Source: Dendrolimus kikuchii (lineage: Eukaryota > Arthropoda > Insecta > Lepidoptera > Lasiocampidae). Taken from it: 64,000 nt of DNA. The notes under the pieces were generated by a model that did no database searches, was not told the DNA's origin, and was given only the letters and a program-made list of their open reading frames with translations. This document shows positions 30,915-44,900 of this stretch, piece by piece (within the stretch, counting starts at the first letter, position 1; every line of letters starts with the position of its first letter). A program made the translations under genes and the position numbers. The stretch spans positions 4,278,001 through 4,342,000 of the forward strand of contig CM034412.1 in assembly GCA_019925095.2 (NCBI GenBank). The letters are read 5' to 3'.

Positions 30915-30987
<73 letters not shown>
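30915..30987. repeat. (TA)n microsatellite
   Basis: About 36 uninterrupted TA units directly right of the hairpin. A second (TA)n run of about 25 units lies at 32849-32900. Confidence 0.9.
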
Positions 30988-30989
<2 letters not shown>

Positions 30990-31368
30990 CTGTTTGTTAG
31001 TCTCGCTAAAACTCGAGAACGGCTGGACTGATTTGGCTAATTTTGGTTTTGAATTATTTGTGGAAGTCCAGGAAAGGTTTAAAAAGTGAGTAAATATGAA
31101 AAAAATGCTTGGAATATAGTAAAAACAACAATTTCGCTTTCTCTTAGAAACTGTTCCTACCTGTCAAACATTTGATGTTCGTCCCGTCGTTTAGAAATCA
31201 ATTAAATTTAAAAGTCGTTCAGAAATCAAATTAAATTTAAAAGTGAAGCTTTCTTCATTTTTTTGGTTTTGAATGTCAAACGTTTGATGTTCGTCCCGTC
31301 GTTCAGAAATCAACATTTTTTTAATTATTGACTCTGAGGCGGTACGAAGTCTGCCGGGTCAACTAGTA
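30985..31368 (+). mobile_element. Helitron-like non-autonomous element
   Basis: Plus-strand relative of 6627..7070: TTAGTCTCGCTAAAACTCGA, GTGGAAGTCCAGGAAAGG, TTGATGTTCGTCCCGTCGTT (twice) and the end TCTGCCGGGTCAACTAG|T. The TTTGATGTTCGTCCCGTCG block is internally duplicated. Confidence 0.5.
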
Positions 31369-31538
31369 CTAAATAAAAATCACATCGACATGCTTAAAAC
31401 AGAATCTGTGTATGGTTTTGCTTATGTTTAAAAAAAAGCAGGTGACGTTATAATAAAATAACTGTTTAAATTATATATGTTTTTAGTTTCATTTGACTAT
31501 ATGAAGAATGGTGTTGTGTTTACAAGTGGTCTAGAATA

Positions 31539-32855
31539 ATGTTGTTTAATATTAAAATCAATAAACAGGTGTTATTAGCCTCTTGGGGTAAGTAAGTGTT
31601 TACTACAATTTAATTTTATTTTTTATTATTATTTTAGACGAGCGTGCACGACAAGAGTTATGAATGTCAAAGAAGCAAGTGAGGTGTGTAAGAATAAGCC
31701 TAAATGGCGCTCTGTTGCTCGTGCCCACCCCGCAAGGGAACTGGCGTGAAGTTCTGTATGTATTTTTTATTGCATGAGTTTAGCAGACAGGCAGACGGCC
31801 CACTTGATGGAAAGCGGTTACTATTGCCTGTGGACATTTGCAACACCAAAGGTGCCAAAATAGAAAAGGGTTGGTAGTCATCCAGTCGGGCAAATATCCT
31901 ACCACCTGGCTGTGGGTTGTTTGATCACCTCTTACGACAGGCCACCTGGCCGCAGGAAATTGTATTCTCTCTCCCTTCCTGCACCGATAGAATTACACGG
32001 ACACGGATTAATTATAAATATCAGCCGGTTCGGCGGCGGAAACAGCGGAAGCACTCAAGCGGCGCAAATATGCAACTCTTAGTGAGAGTTATATATTTGT
32101 GCTGATTGCTGTTGAAAAGCTTGGACCGTAGGATCCTGAGGCCATGAGCCTCTATCAAAATTTATCAAAACGGCTCATTGACTCTTCAGGGGAACAGAGC
32201 TGGTACATACATCGGACAACCGATCAGTATGGCGATCCAGATGGGAATCGTAGCTATGTACCGTACCTTCTGGGCACCTTACTCATAAAGAGCAGTGACC
32301 TAAGCTCAGTATTCTATTTATAGTGTTGAGGGACTATAGGCAGAATATAACTAAGTTATAGTCTTTTATATATATAACTTGTTGAAAGTTGAGTATGACA
32401 GGCAGAAGAAGAATGAAAGTAGGATGAACGCAGTTGAAATGGGAGCTTTGAGAAGTATATGTAAGGTTAATGTAAGTGATATGATAAAAAACAGTGTGAT
32501 AAGGGAGCGTTGTGGATTGAAAGATGATGCAGTGACAAGAGTTGAGAAAGGAATGTTAAGGTGGTTTGGGCATGTAAAGAGAATAAATGAAAGCGGAATT
32601 ACAAAACAAGTACATAAGCAATGTTAGCGGTAGAGTCGGTGCCGGTCGATCGCGACGTACTCACCATGATCAAATTGACGAGATTTTCAAGAAAGGTCAT
32701 TTGAAAGCACTTTAAAGTATGTATGAAAAGATTAATGAAATTGATGAAGCGAAAAGTGTTTGTCTGGATCCTAGCTGGTGGAAATCCATCGTCTCTGCCT
32801 ACTCCTACCCAATGGGAAACAGGCGTGACAATATGTATGTATGTATGTGTATATA

Positions 32856-32905
<50 letters not shown>

Positions 32906-35900
32906 TAATCGTAGTAATGTATGTACGCGCATAACTCGAGAACCGCTTTACTGATTTTGATGTTTTTTTTTTGTATGTTTGAGTGGGTCCCCGGGCGATT
33001 TAGAATCAAAATTAGAACCGGTAGGTGGCGCTGGTATTGGGTTCTAGGGTCCTTCTAATTTGCTGGACCGATTTTGTTTCTGTGTGTTTATGTGGGTTCC
33101 CGGATGGTTTAGATTCAAAATTGAAACCAGTAAGATGCAAGAGAATCGGGTCCTAGATTTTTATTTTTACAGGGCAGGACAACGTCTGCCGGGACGGCTA
33201 GTAATTGTATAAATATATCATTTGATATGATTGATATATTTATGCTTCAAGTTCACATAATTTTTTATACCGTGAGAAAATATTTACGTATATTTAATTA
33301 GTATAGTAGTTTATAGATTCTTAGTCTTATTTCTTAGATTATTTATTACAATGGCTCTTTAAAAATAGAATGGTTGCCGTCAAACTAATTTATGAGCAGG
33401 CTTTGAAGCAAATGTACTATAAGATAAATAAATCTTACGTGACAAAGCCACGCTGGAATCATTGTCTTGATTACAGTCCACTGAGCCGGATTCATTGGTA
33501 TGATAACATTATTCTCACGGAATATCGAGGTCAAACAGTTAACCTTGAGCTAATAAATTATATCTGTGCATGAACGGAGAAAGAATAAATACGAGTGCCT
33601 GCGGCCGGGCGGCCTAGTAAGAAGCGACAAATAGCTATCACCCTGGCCTAAAGTATGCCGCCATAACAACCTTGAGTTGTGGCCAGCGTCAGTGGCCAAA
33701 CTCCAGTCTCCATTTAGAGAGAGGTAAGACATTGGTAGCACCTTTCGTGTTACAAATGTCCATAGGCGATGATAATCGCTTTTCATTACGTGGGCTGTCT
33801 GCCTGTCTGCTAAGCATGTGTACAAAAATATAAACGGGAAGGTGGACTTTGCAAATTCTTACACATCATACAAAACGCGACTTTTTTATTGCATGAGTTC
33901 AGCAGACAGGCATACGGAGAACCTGATAGAAAGCGGTTAGCATCGCCTATAGACATTTGTAATACCAAGATGGACCACAGGGGTGGTTTGTTCGGTTATG
34001 TCCGAGCATGCCATCGAGAGTCCAATACTTATCGACTGCTATCTCATGTGAGCGCTAAATAGATGTAATCCAGTATAGTGGAACACCTACAAGCCAATAG
34101 ATGGCGGTGTACAATAATTGTGGTGGCAAACGATTCCCAAAACGTACAAAGTAAACTTCCCCTATAGCATCTGTTAAACACTTCTTTAAATATGAATTTG
34201 TTGTGGACTGTAAATATTTTAATTATAAATGAGAACTACACGTGCGTAATACAATGACGATTTTAATATCAATGGAGGGAAAAAATATACAGATAAAAGA
34301 AAAAAAAATTTCGTTCTAAATTCAAATATTTAGTATTGGTGGCCAGTACTATGCCACACTAAAGTAATAAATACTTTTTGTTGGAGATTCCAACAGCATC
34401 CATGGCTAAAAACTAACTACATACTAATTATATGGTGGTGTGTGCGTGTGTGTGTATTAATACTAGACATAAGTCAATAGACACTTTCTTATCCAAATCC
34501 TATAGCCAGAAATATAGCATGTGGTCACGGTTCCCTGGCGGCGTCGTAATTCGCTAACAAATATTTCATCACGGCAATGCAAACGAAGTTTCTCTTGCAC
34601 ATGCTAACCTATCTATAATATTATAAATTTATAAACATGCTGTATCTGTACATTGAATCTATTAAACAAAAACCAACTGGAATAGACTATATAAACCATG
34701 GAGAACACGATGTATTTTTTTTAGATTTCTTGTCTGTCTGTTTGTTTGGGACTCAAGTAAAAACAACTAGGTCGATTTCCATGCAGTTTTCGTTGATCGA
34801 TAGCAAAGTCCCGGACTTAGAATATGCGGTGCTTTAAATCCCGGGAATCCCATGGGAATATTCTTGGGAGCGGTTTAAAGGGGCGCGGTAGGAAAAAAAT
34901 CGCATTCCGATGTAATTTCAATTTCAAGGAGAGGTTTCAAGTTGTTAGGACATGTATAAATTAGCTTATTCCGGCTAACGAGGACGAAGTCGCAGGCAAA
35001 TCCTAGTGTATCTTTTTTATTGCGCGAGTTCAGCAGACGGCCCACCTGATGGAAAGCGGTTAGTTACCATCGTCTATGGACATTTGTAGCACCAAAGATG
35101 CTACAAATGCGATGACGATCTCTAAAGGTAGAGCACAACTCCAGCTTGTTATGGCGGCATACTCTAGACCAGAGGTGGTAGTCATCCAGACAGGCAAAAG
35201 CTCTACCACTTGGCCGTGGGTTGTTTTATCGCCTCTGACGACAGGCCGCCCGGCCGCAGGAAATTGTATTGTATTATTTATTTAGGTTTATGGCTTGGCA
35301 GCTAGGCCTTTAAGCCAGAACTTAGTTTACAATATAGTTTCTTCATTTTCTTAAGCCTATGTGTAGCACAGCTGAACTGTAGGTAATCAGCTAGTGCCAT
35401 TCATCGGACTTCTTGTGACAACTCAAAAGGCCACATTTGACTATACAGTTCATATTTCTCATAAAACATATAATTACTCAAAAACTATCAATATCCTACA
35501 ACTATTGTGCATTTTAGAGTAATTTTACACATTTTTATAAAATAAAACTGCACAGCACAACATCTCCTTTCAGTTCGCGCCAAAAACTCCGAAATTGTAT
35601 TCTTTCTTCGTTCCTGCACAGATAAAAATAAAATTAGTTTAATTTATTGAAACAATTTTTAAAATGTTTCCATTTCAATTCAAAACAGTGAACATTGGTC
35701 ATATGCTGGCTGGTTATGCAGCCGGTTGGACAGCACCAGTACTGCCAATGCTAAGGGACCCTCAACAGACCATTCTACCATACACTTTGAACCATATTCA
35801 GACATCATGGATAGCATCCTTGGTTTTCGTTGGTATTATAATTGGTAAGAAATTAAATTTGTCCCACTGCTAGACTTCGGCCACTCCACTTTTGAGGATA

Positions 35901-38900
35901 AGCGTATGAGACCCGCCATGGTTGTCCAAGGCAGCTGGGCTGGTTTGGCACATTGGTTATCTCGCTGTAGAGGTTGAACGACGGCGGAGAAAGAGTCTTA
36001 AAAACTTTAGGAGAACATTTATTCATTTGTTTTAGCAAACATTTTTTTTATTGTAGGAGTTCAGCAGACAGGCAGACGGCCCACTTGATGGAAAGCGGTT
36101 ACCATCGCCTATGGACATTTGCAACACCAAAGGTGCTACAATGCTACAAATGCGCTGCTGCCGGCTGCTGCCGGAACACAACTCAAGGTTGTTATAGCGA
36201 CATACTTTAGACTGTGGGTTGTTTTGTCGCCTCTTACGTCAGGCCGCCAAGCCCCAGGAAATTGTATTCTTTCTCCGTTCCTGCACGGATAGTCATTAAA
36301 GAAAGAAAAGAAAAGAAAGAAACATTACAGAAAAACAGTAATATTAATCATTACAAGCCCAATAATAATATAGACTTGTCAAGACTTATTTCAGTTGAAT
36401 TAAGGTATAGACTGAGCCTTCGTGAATAAAAGTATCAAATGATGTGAAGAATTTACAAGAATCTGTGAGTAAACCATACACTATATAACTGACTGTCCTG
36501 ATTTAATTTCTCAAATATCTTTCAACATAAGATTTACGGCCCGAAGATCACACAGTACTAATATTTTCGCTTTACAAGTCTCGAATTAAAATGCCGTTGG
36601 AATTACTATAGAACTTATTAGAACTATACAAACACGTATAACATAGGTACAAATATAACTAGACACTAAGAGTACAAACTGCACGATTCAATAACACGCA
36701 CAAAGTCCGTCACTATATAATTTATCAATGTACACGTCTTCCTTGTATCGTAATCCTCGTTCGACTGCCCCACCCCTCCGTTCGGGCATTGTTTTATACT
36801 AAACTGTATAATATCGACAAAGGGCCGCGTTCACTGAGTTAATCCGCACATCTGGCAAGCTTCGACGCAATGCAATAACAACAAGGATTAGTTCGACACT
36901 AATGACGGCCATAAAACAAGTACGATAACAATAGGATGTTTTTCTTAATTGCAAATTTTAAACACGAAGTAAACGAAAGAACTCTGAATGCAGGAAAGGT
37001 AATAAACTGCGTTTTACGACAGCCAGTTGTGCGCATTTCTTTGTCGGTATGTAACAATATCTTATTTCTATCCCATTGTCAGAATGGCTCGAACGCTCCC
37101 TCACACAGCGGAACTCTTAACGAGTCTGGGGAGATGTTTGGCCCATCAGATTTGTCTGACTCATTGGAAAAAATATTATACTTGATAATATATAATATAT
37201 AAAATTTAGCCTTCCTAAAATGAAGTAAGTTCCCACCTTTTTTTTAAAGTGTGTGTCAAAAGTTATGGCCCACAGGAAGTGTCTGGCAACTGTATATCTT
37301 TGTTTATAACAATATCATATATGACATATGTAGAAACTAGCCTTGCTACTTTGACGTAAGTTAGCATATTTTTTTTTCCACCTTTGATACCTGCTACCTG
37401 AAAAACGGCCCCACTTTCAGCTTAGCGAGTATCCATTCCTTTCAAAGTTTATATTAAACTACTGATCCTAAAAATTTCACCTTTCCTAAAATCACGTAAG
37501 TCTGGGGTGACTGGGATCTCACTCTATAAGGAGAAGTGGCAAGAAACTCCCCAGCAGCAATTGCGCTACGGTGTACATACAACAGGAAGTTTCACATTAT
37601 ATGTATGACCCTCAAAAAGTGTTCTCCGGTGGAACTTTTAATGAATAAAATTTTAGAATTTGAAGTTTGAATTTGTTATAAAAGTTATATAATATGATCT
37701 TATTATTTCTTGATAATTAAAAAAAAATGATTCAACTCTCCAATTTGTGGATGCATGTGGAGAATATTGGGGGAAGGCAAAAAAAAAATATTCAAGAAAG
37801 TAGAGAAGGGGGGGGGGTGTCTTAGAGAAGGAAACATACATGTAAGTTACAATATTCAAATTTTTTTCAAAAAGTTCAAAAATTTTGTAAGTCCAAAAAT
37901 GTCATATCAGTCTTGTGAAATTTGCATGTCGTGTTACTCCTCGCCTCCGAGCCCCCGTCGCACGCATGCACGATCCGAGATCCGCTCCGATCGGGCGGGC
38001 AAGCGATGGCCCGGATGGGAAAGGCCCCACGACCTTACCTACTCATTGGATATTCACGTTACCTTATGTGACTTACCCTGTACCTTATAACATATATGAA
38101 ATTTTGCTTTGCGAAATCGTAACGGATCTGAGCCTTCGCTAGGTTTTAATGTTCATATGTTTCATGTCTATCACACAAGCGTTTTTTAGTTTACATATCT
38201 GATTTATGCGATTTGTTTTATCTATTTATATATCTATTTATTCACTTTTATTTATATATCTATTTATGATGAAAGAATGACTAAACAGATATACAATGCA
38301 AAAGTGGATGGATGCAGAAGTCGTGGAAGGCCACGACACACCTTCCATGATCAAATTGATCGTGTACTAGCAGAAGGTGATGTCAGGAGCCTTAATAACA
38401 GACGAGCGTGCATGACAAGAGTTATGAATGTCAAAGAAGCAAGTGAGGTGTGTAAGAATAAGCCTGAATGGCGCTCTGTTGTTCGTGCCTACCCCGCAAG
38501 GGAACTGGCGTGAAGTTATGTATGTATTTATTCTACTTTTACAGATATTATGTACATTTTTAATTTTTCTATTTCTTTTAATATACTTGTTTTATTTTTA
38601 ACCTTACATACACTCAGAATATTTCTCTATTGATTTTTATTGTATATTGAATAATTGTAATAATAATAAAGTTGACGAGGTTGTTTATTCTTTTAGCTGA
38701 TATTACAATGAAAGAAAATAAAACTAAATTATGAACTAAATACTTAAAAATAAATATGTATCTAATTATAAATAAACTAAATTATAAATAAATTAAACTA
38801 TACAATAAATTAAACTAAAAATAAACTATATATACAAACTAAAATTAAAGTATAAAATCTAGTTCTAGACCGCTGTCAGTTGGAAACGTGCCCAAAAGAC

Positions 38901-41900
38901 TGGCCACATTGCCTCTCTGAATGGCAATGCCGATGCGCTGTCCGAGGTATAAACCAGTCTTTTGGTCACGTGAGACCAATAATAATAAATATTTTGATGA
39001 TAATACTTAGAATAAATAGATAGATAAGTAGTGATTATGACAATTTAAATATTAATAAGTAATATTGATATAATGTAAGATAATAATAGGTTGATAATTA
39101 ATCATATACCTATATACTGGTATATTATATTATTTAATGTTTGGCGATAGATTATTTACATATTAGAAGTTGCATGGCAGTCGATAACTCTGTTTGGAAC
39201 AAACCATTACATTACCAGACAAAGTCAAATGAACGACTTCTGTGGTTGATTGGACTAAGCCTTTGTTGGATGATAGTTCAGCGTGCGTTGCCAGCCTCTG
39301 CATTGCCGGGAGATATATCTGCAGCGCAGGGGCTCCAGGTTCGATTCCTGGCGTAGTTTTCATAACCAAACTTTCCTTTATTTACTATGGTCTGGATGTC
39401 TAGAATCGACCCCAGAATACTCCATTGTGTACTACTATTACTACAACTAAATATTACTCATAACAACAACGACCGTACCTTTCTTAATGTTACGACATCC
39501 CGTCAAATTCCCGGAAAGCATCCCTTTCCCGGCAACATTTCCTCATTCACCTTCATTCAGCCGGTTCTAACCAGAGGGCGCTGCGCACACGCACGCGTCT
39601 TATTGGCCGGGACAACTCTTATAGCTCAATAGCTGCGTAAGTATTGTCGCGATGCCACGCTCGCTGATAAATAGTCCAAAAACGTCGGAAAACTACTGCA
39701 TTGTGCCGTAAAACCGTTCCTTTAAGTGCCAACTGTGTCTCTGACATCTGGTGTAGTATTTGTGTAGAACCGGACACGCCAAGTCCTGCCGAAATCCTGC
39801 ATAATTCCTTACACGCTTCCAGTGACGGTAAGCGTTCATATTTTTCTGCTTGGTTCACTAGGATTTGCGAGGTGGCATCAGGTCTAACATAGAATCAGGG
39901 TTTGCTCCGGCTAAGTAGCCATTCATATCATTTCATCAGCGTACAATATTAATCTGCAGATTATTTAAAAAATATATTAATAAAAAAAATACTGAATGAT
40001 AGAACATTTATCTGCAGAAATTTTGAATTAAAAAGTTCCTACCGATTAATTTTTATACTTTAATAGGTCCGTTCGTGTTTGGTTCGATCTCCAACACCAA
40101 GGGTCGACAACCATGCTTGGTTATAGGAGGTGTTATCACGACGACAGCATTCGTGATGAAAACCATACCAATAGATGTATGGTCCCTATATGCTGCTAGA
40201 ATCTTCATGGGATTGGGCATGGGGATTATTATTACCACGAATTTGATTTATTTAACGGAAATAGCGTAAGTATAGTTATTTTTAGTCGTAGGTAATATAG
40301 AGAACGATGTAAGGAGAAGAATCAATGTAGCATTGCTAAATGTGACATGCGGCAAACTAATGCCACTGGCTGGGCATGTTATACGGAGCCAAATGTTGGG
40401 CCACTAAAGTGATATATCACTAACATCTCATAAGGGTACATAAGGGAATCTTTGAAAATTGCACCCGTGATTAAAAAATTAAGAGGAAGAAGACTAAGTT
40501 GGTATGGGCATGTAATCAGGAGGGAAGAAAGTACCGTGACAAAAAGAATGTCAAACTGCAACATTGATGGGTGCAAATGTAAAGATAGACCAAAAAGAGA
40601 TGGATGGATTGTGTGATGTGACAGAGGATGTATGTCAGAATAGAGGAGTATGGACGGAAAAGACATATTGTGCCGACCTCAAATAATTGGGAGAAGGTGA
40701 AACAAAAGAGGGCGAGGTAAAAGACCAATCTATTAAGTTGTTACCGTCGCCAACAGACATCTGCAATATTAAGTGAACAAATGCGTTGCCTATCTCGTTG
40801 AGATTTTAATAATAAATTCTTCAGTAAACATAGCAACGGACAGACGCCATAGTCCCAGATGCCTATTTCCACTAGTAGTTCATCCCAATAACCCGGTACC
40901 TTTTGTTCTCATTTCCTACAATAATTCTACATTGGTCGCGGGTTGTCCATGGATGCGGGAGGATAATCGCCTGTCAATGTCGCGCCACATTTATATTAAA
41001 TTTCTTAAGGGACCTCTACGTGTCGGTCTATCCATGGTCTCACGCGAGTTCTAAAAATACGGTTTAAACACCGCTTCGTACCTGAAATACTAAACCCAAA
41101 TGAGTCAACATTATGCTGCTTACTTACTTATATGATGTTACTTAAATAGTTGCTTGCTCGCACTAGGAATGAATTTTCCTTATAACCAGCATAACTAAAA
41201 GGTACTTTTATAGGCAAATTGATATATACGGTCTTGGGCGGAATGGTAAAATTTATTTTATTTAGTAGATCCGGACAATCGATATCCGAAGAAATATTTT
41301 TTAATAGAAGTGTACAGTCTGCTACAACCCGTCGAGTCTTAAATTATAAAACATGAAACTTCTTAACGAAATCTAAATATAATTCTCTAGAATATTGGAT
41401 CTCGTATGAATAGGTACCATTTAGGTAAGCGTGCTCCATCTTCGACCGCATCACTGTCCAGCATTGGACGTAATCGTGGTCTGGTAATATTTTTTTCTAT
41501 TACGGGTTTACCTTTGCATGTTATGGTGTTATAGTTACACATTCACTTAAATTGAGTTAGTAGGTTGCGCTGTTATACATTTAAAAGTTTATCCTACGTA
41601 TATTGTGTTTGTATATTCCAGATCACCAAACCTCAGAGGTACTTTACTGTCAACAACAGGGACATCCAGTTCATTAGGCACTTTAGCAGTATACTGTATA
41701 GCTCCGTACGTGCCTTACGCTGTGACTGGTTATGTTGGACTAATAGTATCATTAATATTCACTGTAGGATCAGCGTTCTTACCTGAAACACCCGTCTTTT
41801 ATATTTTAATAGGTATTACATTGTTTTTATTTCATTCACATTTTGTGACAAAAAGAATGTTAAATTGAAAAATTGATGGACACAAGACTAAAGATGGTGA

Positions 41901-44900
41901 CAGAGGACATATGCTTCAATAGGGGTGCATGGAAGGAACATGTTTAATGTGCCATGACTGCAAATGATTGAATAAGGGTAAAAGCGATGTGGAAAGGAAA
42001 GAGAATAAAACTTAATTTTTCAAGAACAGTAACTGATAAAGAAGATTTCTCTCTTAATTTGACTTACGTTTTAACGGTTACACTCATACTTAGTAAGCGT
42101 TATTTAGATAACACACAAAATAATCTCTGAGGTCAAGTTATATCAAAATTAGTGTAAATAATTGAAATGTCTTTTACGATATTCTCCCTGATGAGCATCA
42201 AGCCAGGAATCTCTGGGTTCTAACGAACCAAGTGGGAGAATGGTTATATAACTGGAGAGAAACTGTTACGCTATATCTACGTATCATTGTGTTATATTTA
42301 TTTGTAGCAGATATATCGTCTTAGTAAAATAAAGTAGGGGTAATAATATATACGTATATGTACTTATGTTTGTGACAGGTTATTGTGTGATTAACAAATT
42401 TATAATTTCTTTTACATCACAATGATATTTATTGTCACATTAAAACTCTGAAACTAACTATCTCGATTTTCATCTTTGTTAGTTACAATTAACTAATTGA
42501 AACCAAGTTTTAATTTAATTTCAGACCAAGAAGCAAAAGCCAGAGAAATTTTAAATGACTTAGATCGACCTAACGATTTGGAAGATCTGATAGCCACAAA
42601 AGTGGATCCAATATCTCTAGCACAACAGATTAAGCGAATATTTACAGTTAAAAGTAATAGAAGAGCTACATATATACTCGTTGCATTAAACACTTTACAA
42701 GGATTAAGTGGATGTAATGCTGTTTTGTTCTTTTCTACCACAATCTTTGATATGGCAAGAACAACTCATGATTCTAACATATCAACTATAGTCATCGGGT
42801 TAACATTATTATTTTCAAGTTGTTTAACACCATTGATTATTGGAAAAAGTGGACGGAGAATGCTGTTGTTGATTTCAACCGCCATGTGCTCTGTTAGTTT
42901 GGTAAGCTGTTGTTTAATCGTTTGTTAATAGTTTTAAGAACATTAAAGGATATTTTTTAAAAATTTATTGAGAACAACCAACAAGTCTTACACTAGTACA
43001 TACATCTGTTTATATTATTACACTAAGTTCTTAGTCTAAGTGCTGACTTGATTATAGGTTGTCACATCATGTTGAATGACATACATTTTTTTTTAATTAT
43101 TTATTATTCTTCTATACTACGGTTATAATGTTAACTTATATGAGTGTGTGCATGCGAGTGTGTGTGTGTGTGTGTGTTTGTGTGTGTTGTGTGTCTTCAG
43201 CAAAATCTCAATGAAATGTTATACATAACAAAGTATTTATGTATAACTTTATATAGGTCATATATATATAGTACCTACACAAAATATACCTACATTATCT
43301 GTTTTCTTATTTAACTATTTGCGTTTTGAATGTTTTTCTATTAATTGTCTACACCAACGTTGCTAGATGTTATAATGTAGTATTTTATAATAGTATGGGA
43401 GGCCAAGCGGGGATTTTGGGATTTACTCGAGCGTGGCAGAATAACATAAGGGGACTAACCTTGCACCTTATTATATGTAACCTTACCATATATGAACCCT
43501 TCATATAGGATGGGGTTATTTTTTGTTCTTCAATATTTTTTTTCAAACCGTCAGATTAAGGAAATTCCTGAAACGTAATTGTCAGATTATGGGTCAGCAC
43601 GACAAGGACATCCAGCTGAACCGTCTGTATATTAATCTGATACGCTCGAGTATTTCAATGTTACGTTTTTTTGTGCATTTTCAAAAATCGGCCATGACTT
43701 TTGGTCCCGTTCAAATTGTCAGTCTTTCGAATAGGAGCTCCTTTAGGGTTTACTTAACATCCCTTTTGAATATCTGACACGCTTGAGTATTTTTATGCGA
43801 CTTTTTTTATTTGAAAACCTGTAGACGCTCCCCCCACCAGTGAAAGGGCCATACATCATATAAACTTTTTTTTCTTTTTAGCATCTAATCTTCACAACCC
43901 AACGGTCCCCGCGATACTCGGGTAACTCCACATTTAGCATCTTGGGCTCTACTATAAACATTCTATAAGATCACTTTAACCAATAGGTTAGCAGCGTCGC
44001 TTGTTCAATCTGTAGATTCTGTCTAGTTCTTAAAAATTATCTTACTCTGTTAATGTGATACCAGACATTTTTTTTAACAAAAATAAAACAAACAACGATC
44101 TAAAAAGCAAAAAAAAATTCTACTACATCTTAAACTCGGTGCATTTTGCAATTTTGTTGTACTTAGCACCTACTTCAAGATGTTGTAGAAAAGATTTAGT
44201 TTTTTTGTGTTAAAAAAATAGTTTTATATTTGTTTTGTTGCTATAATAACTTTAAAACTAATATTTTAAGCGCCTGTAGAAATTGTAGTAATGTCACGAG
44301 TATATAAGTTTTAGACTTTGAAGAGTGTAAGCGCTAGGCGCTCTCAGCAAGAGTTTCTTCGATTTCCCGGGGATCCGCTCATCAGATCCTGCTTTGATGA
44401 CAATCTCCCCTTTTCAAGGCCAGCAGCAGATTGGTAGCATTTTTGGTGTTGCAAATATCCATAAGCCATGGTAACCACTGTTCCAAATTAAACCTTGTCT
44501 CTTTTAGTGTTTGGAAGATGTTCGAAATAGAACCTCCATGTTTGTACCATACTATTTGTACCATAGTGTTTGTACCATAGTATTTGATAAAGTGTTGTTT
44601 TTATTATTTGTCATTGAATTTAAAAAAAAATATCAGAATATAGAAATGAAAAATAAGACGTCTTTTTCCTCTCTTCACAAAATTATATCAAAATATCAAT
44701 AAAATATATAAATATAAATTCTGATATTTTTTTTTAAATTCAATGACAAATAATAATAACAACACTTTATCAAATACTATGGTACAAACACTATGGTACA
44801 ATAGTTCATTCGATTTATAATACGCTTTTATTAGCTTCATACGTATGTTAGTATGTAACGGAATATTTCAAGTTAAATTTGATCTACTTCCCGGTTTCCG

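Noticed and set aside
39387..39900. Possible exon or promoter at 39.4-39.9 kb
   Set aside because: GC-richer and unique-looking but no frame fits the transporter, which is already complete without it.
43326..43777. Candidate missing transporter exon
   Set aside because: Neither frame resembles TM8-9; the true exon is 45490..45601, which restores phase exactly.
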